Shown piece by piece: positions 1 to 8,800 of a stretch of 64,000 nucleotides of DNA. The DNA is from Aurantiochytrium sp. KH105. Its lineage: Eukaryota; Sar; Bigyra; Thraustochytrida; Thraustochytriidae. Location: assembly GCA_003116975.1 (NCBI GenBank), contig BGKB01000012.1:496001-560000 (forward strand), given 5' to 3'. The position numbers and the translations under genes are program-made. The notes below the pieces were generated by a model that worked only from the letters and a program-made list of their open reading frames with translations, was not told where the DNA came from and ran no database searches. Numbering within the stretch: position 1 is the first letter of the stretch; the number at the start of each line of letters is the position of its first letter.

Positions 1-2
1 AT

Positions 3-83
3 CTTTCGGAACTCGGCATATTTGGCGACGAGGATGACGAGAACCACGACGGCTTTGCAACTCCCGTTGGTTCCCCACGGTAG
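3..83 (+). CDS. Possible C-terminal end of a protein running in from the left edge (partial)
   Basis: The frame starting at base 3 is open from the window edge to a TAG at 81-83 and encodes 26 residues. They are acidic (a GDEDDENHD stretch) and end in GSPR, which looks like a disordered protein tail rather than random sequence. The frame starting at base 1 is also open, to base 258, but its composition is less protein-like. With so little sequence no function can be given. It could equally be non-coding DNA upstream of the next gene. Confidence 0.25.
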   Translation, partial: LSELGIFGDEDDENHDGFATPVGSPR

Positions 84-505
84 CGGCGTCGTAAGCCCAA
101 TCGGATGGAATTGCTTCAGGTTTGCAGCGCAGCCTCCGACCAAGCCATCCATCTCCCTCGGCCAATCGATATTAATCTTGTTTGTTACTACTATCGTGGC
201 CGAGCATCTTGATACACATCCCGAAAGAACTAACAGTAAATCCCTGAGCTCCATCTAGACTAGCGCAGGGCCTCCCACGCTGGCCGCTGCTCCATCCACC
301 CCTCCGCCAGCGCCCGCCCCGGCGTCTCCGCATCGCCCGCGACGGCTGCAGCAGGCAGGTTTGCGTCCCACTCGGGGCCATCGGCCAAGGTCCAGCCTGG
401 CCAGTTCGCAGTTTTGGGTGGCGGCGGTGCGCGCAGACTGCAGAATCGCGAGTCTGGACGCGGCGCGGGCGAGCTCGCGCGGAGCGAGGCAGGCCGCGCA
501 GAAGC
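84..505. other. Intergenic, upstream of the aspartoacylase-like gene
   Basis: The first 170 bases have moderate GC and the rest rises to very high GC toward the next gene. I see no RNA gene, no repeat array and no convincing coding frame. It probably holds a 3' UTR plus the promoter and leader of the gene starting at 506. Confidence 0.4.
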
Positions 506-3394
506 ATGGCAGCGCCCCTGGCGGCGCAGGCGGCGGGCCTGCGCGCCGGGCTCGGAGCCGCAGCCGCCGCAGGCGCTCGACCGGGCGGCCTCGCGCGGAC
601 ATGGACCAGATGGACCTCTGCAGCTGGTGCTGCGCGGAGCCGCGGACTCTGCGGCAGCGCGGGCAGCAGCGCAGCCCCGGGCGCGGACGTGGGCGCTGGC
701 AGTGCGCCGGAGGAGCTCCCGCGCTCGACCGGAAACACGGGCGTCCCGTACGTGTGGCGGTTCCAGGCAGCGGAGCCAAAGATGGACGGCCTCGCGTCTG
801 AAAAGCACGCCAACATCAAGAGCACGCCCCTTTTGGAGCAAAGCGAGAAACGCGTCACGGTCTTGGGCGGTGTACACGGAAATGAGCTCGTTGGCATTAG
901 AGTTGTCAAACGTCTCTTGAGCGAACTTGAGGCCGGGCACTGGGAAATTGACCAGCAAGGCGCAGAACTCGTGCTCGGTCTCGGTAACCCCGAAGCAATC
1001 AAAAAGGGGACCCGAGGGAGCGCCCCGGGAGGCGACCTGAACCGGTCGTTCCCTCTTGAGCTTGTGAAGTCGATTGAAGGCGGAGAGAAAGCCGAAGCGG
1101 GGAAGGCGCAGCAACTCAATCTGACTTTTGAAGAGCAGCGCGCTCGAGAGCTCGGACCGCTACTGATGAAGACGGATATATTGCTTGACATTCACGCCGC
1201 AAATACCCCGTCGGACCCCTTTATCCGCATCGCCGGTCGGTGCACCGAGGACCACATGCGCGTGGCAAGCTGGTTCGCTGGCCTTTCGAATCAGGAGGAG
1301 TCTCGAATGAAACTTCTCCTCGACCCCTTTTACCGAATCGGAGGTAAAGTCTGCACCACAGATGAGTTTGTCAACGTATTCGGCGGCACTGGAGTCTGTC
1401 TCGAAACGGGGCTGCACAACGATCTCAGCATGGAACAAGAGTGCTACACGCGCTTGGTGGAGATGCTCAACCACGAGGTCGGCTTGCGCGATACCGGCAA
1501 GGCGCCCTTCTCGTGGCCAGCAGTCATGCCCAGCTCAAACATTTTTCTCCGTCCTTATGGCGTGACGCATCTTCGCGTTGTCAAAGAGAAAAACACGACG
1601 TTTGACGAGGCGAACTTTGCTCAGCATGCTTCGGAGCTCAAGGAGGGTGAAGAACCGATGAACGATGCACAGTCCCCGAATCGCGCGGTCACGAGCCAGT
1701 CGTCGCCGCGACAAGCAGCAGAGGCAAAGGTTGCTGAAGACCTCACGCCCAGAAATGAGCAATCGAGGGAGGCTGCGACGCAGGCGGAGGACATTTGGGA
1801 CAACGCTGACGTCTTTCAGAGTCTGGACCTCCCCGTTGAGCAAGACAATAGCACGTCGCCAAACACTGCCGAGGCCAGCGCGAAAGCTGTAGACGATGTT
1901 GAGGAAGTCGATGACTTTGAGCTGTCGTACAATGATGTGAGTGAGATTATGAGTCTGAGTGAGATCCAGCACGTGCACCCGTCTATGAAGATCAAGGACC
2001 TCAAGCCAGAACTGGAGCGCCCGAACGACGAGAGTGATGATACGAAGGAGAAGAAGTCCAAGGGAGGCTTTTGGGTGCAGAATGTGTATTCAAATCTCTT
2101 CCGCCCCTTTGAGGTTGTGTCTTCACACCTTCTCACGGAGCGCGGCTTTGCCTTTGAAAAGGGTGTTGGCGAGAGAAACTGGCAAGTCGTCCACAAGGGT
2201 CAGATTCTGGGCAAGTACGCGGAGGCCTCCAGGTCAATGGCCGGCGGCTCCGAGCAGGGCGCTGAGGAGCCTGTGAGTGAGGAGCTCTATGTTGCGCTCG
2301 AGAACATGTACGTGCTCTTTCCCAAGCCAGAGCACTTGCGTACGGTGAATCGCCCGTTGTATTGGCTTGCCAGAGAGATTGATCTTCCACGAGCGGCAAC
2401 GAACCCCGTGATGGCATTTCGCACGACCAAGGACGGCTTGTTCACGTGGCGGCAATTCTCCCGGTACTTGGAACGCCTTTACACTAAGAATCGCACGCAG
2501 TTTCTGGAACACTTGCATCTGTCACCTGCCCTTCAGCGCAAAGGTGCGAACGACCCTTGGACGTTTGTGTCCCCAGAAGGAAATCAACATTTCTCCACCA
2601 ACACTGGCGAGCTCGCGTCGAAAATGACTTCGCAAGTTCTCGGCGACGCAATGGGCGGACGAGCAGCTTTCCGTATCCACGAGCTTTTGGGCCGGTACCG
2701 TGAGCTTGATGATGACGACTACGTGCGCAAGGATTTGCGAGATTCGATGGTGTACTTTCCTTTTGAGAACTCGCGTTTCAAGAAGGAGGGCCTACTGGTG
2801 TATCCCACCACACGCCGCGTTGCGGGTGAGCATTTCTTGCAGTGCGGTTCTCCCTATGTCTCCCCGCGTATTTCAATGCCTTTTGCGGTTGAGCGTTTCG
2901 ACAAGGGCAAAAAGTCATTCTTGGGCGTCGCCCCGCTTGGAGAGGATGCCAACCCTGACGAGGTGCGCGGCGAACTAGAGGAGATTGCCAAGGCTGTTCA
3001 ATATAGCCTCCCATGGGTGGATTTGGTTGTTCACGACAACTATATTTTGAGCGAGGTAGAGATTGAAGGTGATGCGTACCTTATGTGCGATCACACGCTT
3101 CCAGATCGATCAAATCCCACCGTGGAGACCGTAAGCGTGCGTGGCACCAGCTTTCCTAGTGTTGGCGCCACGTACTACAGTTTGTGGAAGGTGATGTACA
3201 CTCTTTCGCTTTGCCGTCGCGCTGGTGGGGCCCAAGATTCCCTGGCAGAGATGCATCCTGTCTTTTCTGTTCGTGGCGAGTTGCTGAATGAGTTTGCCTG
3301 GCAGCGCGAGCTTCCAGAGCCTATACGCCCTGTGTATCGCGAGGAGGCGCCCAGCTATCCTCTTCCGCGCGCCTCGGACGAGGAGTATCCTTGA
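506..3394 (+). CDS. Aspartoacylase/succinylglutamate desuccinylase-family protein with a long extra C-terminal region
   Basis: The product is 962 residues. Residues about 115-330 match the zinc carboxypeptidase-like aspartoacylase family: GGVHGNE supplies the zinc ligands H124 and E127, DIHAAN supplies the third (H230), and the CLETG motif holds the expected catalytic E300. The family deacylates N-acyl amino acids such as N-acetylaspartate or succinylglutamate; the substrate here cannot be read from sequence. Residues 1-92 are Ala/Gly/Arg-rich and may be a mitochondrial presequence. A second Met at codon 93 would give a protein without it. An acidic, disordered linker (about 385-515) leads into a further 450 residues that I cannot assign to any family. 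Ordinary family members are about 300-350 residues, so this is roughly three times the usual length. The ATG at 506 has A at -3 and G at +4. It is convergent with the MORN gene. Confidence 0.85.
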   Translation: MAAPLAAQAAGLRAGLGAAAAAGARPGGLARTWTRWTSAAGAARSRGLCGSAGSSAAPGADVGAGSAPEELPRSTGNTGVPYVWRFQAAEPKMDGLASEKHANIKSTPLLEQSEKRVTVLGGVHGNELVGIRVVKRLLSELEAGHWEIDQQGAELVLGLGNPEAIKKGTRGSAPGGDLNRSFPLELVKSIEGGEKAEAGKAQQLNLTFEEQRARELGPLLMKTDILLDIHAANTPSDPFIRIAGRCTEDHMRVASWFAGLSNQEESRMKLLLDPFYRIGGKVCTTDEFVNVFGGTGVCLETGLHNDLSMEQECYTRLVEMLNHEVGLRDTGKAPFSWPAVMPSSNIFLRPYGVTHLRVVKEKNTTFDEANFAQHASELKEGEEPMNDAQSPNRAVTSQSSPRQAAEAKVAEDLTPRNEQSREAATQAEDIWDNADVFQSLDLPVEQDNSTSPNTAEASAKAVDDVEEVDDFELSYNDVSEIMSLSEIQHVHPSMKIKDLKPELERPNDESDDTKEKKSKGGFWVQNVYSNLFRPFEVVSSHLLTERGFAFEKGVGERNWQVVHKGQILGKYAEASRSMAGGSEQGAEEPVSEELYVALENMYVLFPKPEHLRTVNRPLYWLAREIDLPRAATNPVMAFRTTKDGLFTWRQFSRYLERLYTKNRTQFLEHLHLSPALQRKGANDPWTFVSPEGNQHFSTNTGELASKMTSQVLGDAMGGRAAFRIHELLGRYRELDDDDYVRKDLRDSMVYFPFENSRFKKEGLLVYPTTRRVAGEHFLQCGSPYVSPRISMPFAVERFDKGKKSFLGVAPLGEDANPDEVRGELEEIAKAVQYSLPWVDLVVHDNYILSEVEIEGDAYLMCDHTLPDRSNPTVETVSVRGTSFPSVGATYYSLWKVMYTLSLCRRAGGAQDSLAEMHPVFSVRGELLNEFAWQRELPEPIRPVYREEAPSYPLPRASDEEYP

Positions 3395-3841
3395 CAAGTC
3401 TGAGCGTGATGTACCAACAAAATCTTTTTTACCATTCTTGATGCTTTTTTTTTTTATCTGCTGTTTTGGGGACATTTGGCTCTTTTGCTTTGCAAAAGGC
3501 ACTTCGCATCATTTTGACAAATGACGCATCTTGTGGCGACCAAACTTGTTCGTTGGTCAAAGTACGGAAAAAAAAAAAAAGAGAGGAATCTTCACTGTCG
3601 ATGACTTGACAGATGTGTAACTTTTTTTTTTTTTCTGGATGTACTTTTCAGCGCCTGTGTCCGCAGTGAAAGCATGTGTATTTGCACATGCATTGAGATG
3701 CAAATACAAGGGTCCCGCTTCCGAATTCGCTTTGTATACAATCCATTCATCTGGCAAACTGATTTTAGATGAAAAAAAATATCGGCAACGTGATCGAAAC
3801 ACAGACGAGAAATAGATGGCCGTGTGACCTTCTGTTCGTTC
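3395..3841. other. Convergent 3'-3' intergenic region
   Basis: This AT-richer stretch lies between two converging genes and contains several runs of 9-13 T or A. It presumably carries both 3' UTRs. No coding or RNA gene is recognisable. Confidence 0.5.
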
Positions 3842-6800
3842 CTAACTTGCAAAAACACGCACCTTGACGAGCTGGCCGAGAGCATCACCCATCGGATCTG
3901 TATCTGGGTCGCCCGGAATCACGATGGGTTCGCCGTTCGAGTCATTCGTACTGTCATGGTCAATTTCACCTCTGCTGTCCCCTGCCTCGGGACTATGGCC
4001 AGGTGACTGAGAAGCATGATCTCCCGTCTTCGATGGTTGAGAACGACAATTCAAAAGGTACGTTCCAAAGCCAGAGCGCTTGTCAGCAAGCCAACTGCCC
4101 ACAAAGGCGTTCTCTGCTTGGGCATATGGAATCGTTTTGGGGTACTTGACACGACCCTGACCATGTCGCTGACCGTGAATGAAGACTCCGGTAAAGACGT
4201 GGCCGTTGGCTTTAGTGAGAGTCCCCTCACCGTGCATGAGCCCGCCTTGCCAATCGCCACGGTAACAAGAGCCGTCAGGATATGTCGCGATGCCCCGTCC
4301 ACTGAAAGCATCGTTTACAAATGCGCCCTCGTAGCAAAAGCCTGCACAATCATCGAATCGTCCTTGACCATGACGTTTATTCTTGAGCCAGTCGCCCTCG
4401 TATACGGCTCCACTCTTGTCGGTAAACTTGCCCCGACCGTGCCGGCACCCATCAAGTATATCTCCTTCGTAAACTTCTTGGAGAACGGTACCTGGGTTTG
4501 TCGTGAAGCAACCTGTGCCGGTCATGCGGTCGTGCGAGAACTCGCCGGTATACACGCTTGTGTCGTTGAAGTACATTGTACCCATTCCATGGCGTTGATT
4601 GTTCTTCCACTGCCCCTCGTACCGATGTCCGTGTTTGGTGTACACCATGACACCCTCTCCGTTAATTTTGTTTTCGGCAAATTCTCCTTGCAAGACATTG
4701 CCATTGGCAAAGGTGTATTTCCCACGGCCGTTGCGCTTTCCACGGAAAAATGCGCCATGGTAAACGGATCCGTCTTTATAGGTGAAGATGCCGATTCCAT
4801 GCAAGGATCCCTTGAAGAACGTGCCAACGTAATGCGCTCCAGAGCCAAAGTAGAGCTGGCCTTGGCCGTGCTTTTTGCTTTGCTTCCAATTGCCAACATA
4901 GACGCAACCACTTTTTCGATACAAGTAAGTCCCTAGTCCGCAAGCAGTTCCGCCAGAAAATTTGCCATCAAAAATGTCCCCATTGGCGAGAACCAATATA
5001 CCTGCCCCACCCATGCGGCCAAGTTCCCATGTTCCGTCGTAGAGTTCTCCGGTTGCAATGTTTTCCAGTCGCCCATGGCCATCGTAGCGCCCAGCAAGCC
5101 AAGTGCCCGTGTATACGAAGCTTGATCCGTAGGAGCAAACGCCATAGCCGTGGCGGTTGTCCTTGAAGAAGTGACCCCGGTAAACTTCGTTGTTGAGCGC
5201 AATCTTGAGAATGCCAGGTCCTTCAGCGGCCCCATCCTTGATGCGTCCGACGAAAGTGTCCCCATTCGCCTTTGTAAATGTGCCTGTGCCGTGGAATTTC
5301 CCCTTGCAAAAATCACCACGGAAAGTATCTCCGTTTGCACTCGCAAGCTGGCCCTTTCCTTCAATGAATCCGTGCGACCAGCGACCTTCGAGCTTGTCTC
5401 CGGCAGGCGAGGTTTCCGCACCGAAGCCGTGACGCAGATTGTATCGCCATTCTCCTTGAAAGATTGTCCCGTCGGCCTTGCGGAGCGTGCCCTTGCCATG
5501 TCGCACATTGTCTCTGAAATCGCCGCGATACTCGGAGCCATCCCCGTAGCGAAGCGTGCCATTGCCGCAGAGCTGACCTTGCACAAGAGGCCCAGTGTAC
5601 AAGGCCGTGCCAATACGACGGGTCCCACGACCATTGCGGACCTTGTCACTGTATACTGTTTGAGGGTCAATGTGGTCTGGAATACGAAACGGTCCCTTGC
5701 GCTTTGGTGGCTTCTTTTTTCGCTTTATTGACTTGGTCTTGTTCGAGTCAGTGCGACGTAAATTGTCATCCTCGCTCGCATTCTGATCAAGGCCAACGGG
5801 CTTGCAAGCACCCTCTTGCTGGAGACGCGCAAGTTCGCATTTGAAGGTGTCCATGTCGAGGAAGTCACTTTTCGAGGCATCATCTCCGTCGTCTGATGCA
5901 CGCCGTGCTTCGAGTGCCGCTCGTGCCTCTACTATGGAGAAATGAGGCCAGCGGTCATCTGGCACTGGCTCGATGGAGAGCCTTGGTCTAAGCATCGGCA
6001 AAATGTCTTCGTTGTTGGGCTCTGAGGCGTTGGAAGGGCTCTCTGTTGGTGAATTTTGGCAAGTTGTACGCCGACGACGGGATTGCTCGCGCTGTTTGAA
6101 TTTGCGCTCGCGCATGAGGATATCGTTGAGCTTGGAGATCATGTCTTGGCGCGAGGCGAAGATGCCCAACTTTCTCGCTTGCAGATGCATGAGTAGCTCT
6201 TGGTTTGTGAGCGCCTCGGGCACAATTTCCCCCATGTGGTGTCCGTCGATATCAAGATTGTTGGAGCAGTTACTGCAGTGTGGAAAGATATCGCAGTGGT
6301 TGAGATGCCAACAAGCGGGACAAAGCCAGTTGTGTTCGCGACGGTGAATTTCAAGTGCCTCAAAGCTCTCAAAGGAAAGCTCGCAGTTGCCCCAATTACA
6401 GTCGAAGCGACCTTGATTCATTTCAAAGGGCGGGTCCCACTGTGTCTCCGTGTTGGCAGTGTTGTAGTAAAAGACTGCGTTCGTTTCAGCGTCGCGCATT
6501 TCTTTCCAGGTGTCCACCTTGCGTAATACCCTACTCCGCATGAGCAGGATGCGCAGAGGGACGCCTTTAGGCACGACACGTTTCTGTTCGAGAAGCAGTT
6601 GCTCGCGTCGTTTCCGGCCGAGCCTGCCCCGCGCCACCGCTTGCATTCGTATTGCGGCGGCATGTTTTCGTCGAAGGTCGCGCACGAGCGCTCGCGCGAC
6701 TTGGCGTCTTCGCGCAGACTGAATTTTGCGAGCGGCATTCTCGAGGCGCTCTTCCGCGTCTCGTTTCACCTGTTCCTGTCGCGCCTCTTCGTGCGCGAGC

Positions 6801-6871
6801 CACGCCAGTCTGCAGGCGAGACGCGCTTTCGCCTCGCGCCGTAGAATTTTTCGTTCGCGTAGGCCATCCAT
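3842..6871 (-). CDS. IQ / WW / C2H2 zinc-finger / MORN-repeat protein
   Basis: The product is 1009 residues. The first 95 are basic and helical with IQ-like segments (AARKIQSARRRQVAR; AAIRMQAVARGR), likely calmodulin or light-chain binding. A WW domain follows at about 115-150 (WKEMRD...FYYN...TQWDPP), then a C2H2 finger (C-x4-C-x12-H-x3-H) and a CPAC/CSNC four-Cys knuckle at about 155-205. A basic, disordered region comes next. From about 425 to 945 there are 22 consecutive MORN repeats of about 23 residues (pattern YxGxWxxxxxHGxGxxxxxxG). MORN arrays commonly sit at membranes or on cytoskeletal and cilia-associated scaffolds. The four-part combination is one I do not recognise as a named protein. 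The start is supported by A at -3 and G at +4. The coding end contains AAG-GTGCGT, which resembles a splice donor, so a terminal intron is conceivable; the uninterrupted reading is simpler. Confidence 0.88.
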   Translation of the reverse strand: MDGLRERKILRREAKARLACRLAWLAHEEARQEQVKRDAEERLENAARKIQSARRRQVARALVRDLRRKHAAAIRMQAVARGRLGRKRREQLLLEQKRVVPKGVPLRILLMRSRVLRKVDTWKEMRDAETNAVFYYNTANTETQWDPPFEMNQGRFDCNWGNCELSFESFEALEIHRREHNWLCPACWHLNHCDIFPHCSNCSNNLDIDGHHMGEIVPEALTNQELLMHLQARKLGIFASRQDMISKLNDILMRERKFKQREQSRRRRTTCQNSPTESPSNASEPNNEDILPMLRPRLSIEPVPDDRWPHFSIVEARAALEARRASDDGDDASKSDFLDMDTFKCELARLQQEGACKPVGLDQNASEDDNLRRTDSNKTKSIKRKKKPPKRKGPFRIPDHIDPQTVYSDKVRNGRGTRRIGTALYTGPLVQGQLCGNGTLRYGDGSEYRGDFRDNVRHGKGTLRKADGTIFQGEWRYNLRHGFGAETSPAGDKLEGRWSHGFIEGKGQLASANGDTFRGDFCKGKFHGTGTFTKANGDTFVGRIKDGAAEGPGILKIALNNEVYRGHFFKDNRHGYGVCSYGSSFVYTGTWLAGRYDGHGRLENIATGELYDGTWELGRMGGAGILVLANGDIFDGKFSGGTACGLGTYLYRKSGCVYVGNWKQSKKHGQGQLYFGSGAHYVGTFFKGSLHGIGIFTYKDGSVYHGAFFRGKRNGRGKYTFANGNVLQGEFAENKINGEGVMVYTKHGHRYEGQWKNNQRHGMGTMYFNDTSVYTGEFSHDRMTGTGCFTTNPGTVLQEVYEGDILDGCRHGRGKFTDKSGAVYEGDWLKNKRHGQGRFDDCAGFCYEGAFVNDAFSGRGIATYPDGSCYRGDWQGGLMHGEGTLTKANGHVFTGVFIHGQRHGQGRVKYPKTIPYAQAENAFVGSWLADKRSGFGTYLLNCRSQPSKTGDHASQSPGHSPEAGDSRGEIDHDSTNDSNGEPIVIPGDPDTDPMGDALGQLVKVRVFAS

Positions 6872-8800
6872 GGTGCAAAAGACTCGGCGACACGTTTCTT
6901 TCTTTCTCCTCTTAGAGAACGGACCAGGGGCGCTAAAGCGATGGCGTCGATGATTGTGGCCAGACGGGCCGGCGCAGGGCTGCCGGCGCGCGCGCCGGCA
7001 CGAGTCAGCCTTCTGTCAGATTGTTGTGCTACGGCATGCTATTCGTTTGACTACACGACAGGCAAGCAGTCAGTTCTCAAACGGTGTGCGCTACGATTTG
7101 GTCGCTCTCTACTTTGGTTTGTTCTCAAAGGTGTGTGCTTTTTCTTTTTTACTTTTTTGACGCAGCATGTATGACACTGCCACTGCCAGTGACAATGAAA
7201 GGATGAAGACATTCTCAGAGACAAACAAATGAGTCGAGGTCGACGGAAGTGGCCGTCGTCCGTTTGCGCGTGCCTGCCTGCGTGCATTTTTCAATCTTTT
7301 CCCAAAAGAATTAGAAAAAATCAAACAAAAACAAGAACAAAAACAAAAACAAAGGAGACTTTGCATTTGTTGGTTGCTGGAGAAATCATGAAAGTAGAGT
7401 ACTACACGCAACGAAGCCAGCCTAATATCTTTGGCTCTCTGGCCGTGTTTTTCGTAGCTAGATGAATTTCTGCCACAAATGGCAGCTTTGCAATCAAGCG
7501 CTTTGACGTGTGTGCAGCAACGTGTCCTTTTCTTAGGAGATCCTTGCAGAGACTAAAGGTTCACTTGATTAAGGCGTTTTGTCACATGAGCTAGGAATGA
7601 ATCTTGGCGACAAACGCGCCACTGTAGCTTCTGCCAACTGCATTTCATCTATTGCGATTACTGGAAATAAAGCAGGTATCGCGGCGACGACAAGTTTGCT
7701 AAAACAGGAGCCCTGATTAGTGCTGCGACAGGAATTTGTTTAAGGGAGTTATCGTTTTTCGCCGGTGAACAAACTTACAGTCGACCGAGAAATACAAAAG
7801 CTCGCTTCGTATTCAGAAATTTCCGGTGCATACCTGAGACGGCCCAGACGGAGTGCTGCCTCTCTGGAATGGCGCGACGCATTTTAGTACCGAAGCATTG
7901 CAGGCAAGCGGGCCGACAGTTATTTGCGGCCCCAGCCAGCCGTGGCAGTTGAACAGCCTCCAATCCAGGCTTGACTCGGAAGCGGAGCGGCCGCGGTCGG
8001 TTGGTCACTGGCTGGCTCTTAAGACAGAGGCCGCGGCCGGTACCGCTGGCTGGGGTGGCTGCGGCCGGTGAAGTCCGCAAGACGAGCTGCCGGACGGATC
8101 AACCCTTCTGGCTGACTTGCAATAACGAGGCTGGAAGGCCCTAGGCCAAGGCGTAGAAGAACGCAGGGTAGAAGCCGGAGAGGCGTTAATTAAAAAAAGG
8201 AGCACCGTCAAGATCATTTTGTAAGAACTCAGCTTCAACATCCGGTTTCTGATCAGCAAAGGGCAGCTGGCGGACGGTGCATGGTTGGCGACCCTGCCTG
8301 CCACTGTAGACGCAGTCGACCTTTTTGGATGCCTGCTTCTTTTTTCAGCAGTTTCTGGGCGCCATGGGACCGGGGCAAACGCAAGAATCCTCCAGGGGCG
8401 GAGTAATGGCGCGAGTAGCGGTCCCAGAGAGTGTAGAGAGCCCTTCTACGCCGCCCCACCACTGTGGCAGGCAAGATGAGGCAGGTAAGGTAGGTAGTAG
8501 ACCTGCAGGGCGACAGAATCCGCCTGTTGGCAGTGGCGGCTGGATGAATCCGGCAAGCCGGGGCCTAGCCGGACCGCGGTCGTCCGTTCGTCGGCGCTGG
8601 CCGATGCAGACGCGCTTGAAACCGAGCCTTCGAGGGATGGCTGGCAGCCAGCTGGCAGTCCGGCGGCCACGCCGGCGGCGGAGGATGGCATCGCCTCCGC
8701 TGCCGGCGTCTCTCCCCGCAAACTCCCTCTGATCAGCGGCCCTGCGAACAAGACAGTGGGCGGGCAAGTACCACAGCGTGTACGCAGCCTTGCTGGCCTC
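6872..8800. other. Gene-free divergent region, left half
   Basis: This lies upstream of the MORN gene. It has moderate GC up to about 7,900 with A- and T-rich tracts, including a short imperfect AAAACA/AAAACAAG repeat near 7,317-7,352. After that it becomes GC-rich with GGCTGG and GCGGCC motifs. Short open frames exist on both strands but none has domain-like composition, and I found no tRNA boxes, snRNA cores or transposon ends. Confidence 0.45.

Noticed and set aside
3592-3888. Possible extra terminal exon of the MORN gene
   Set aside because: There is a donor-like AAG-GTGCGT at the end of the coding frame, but the normal stop follows within seven codons, the putative downstream peptide has no domain, and other genes here look intronless.
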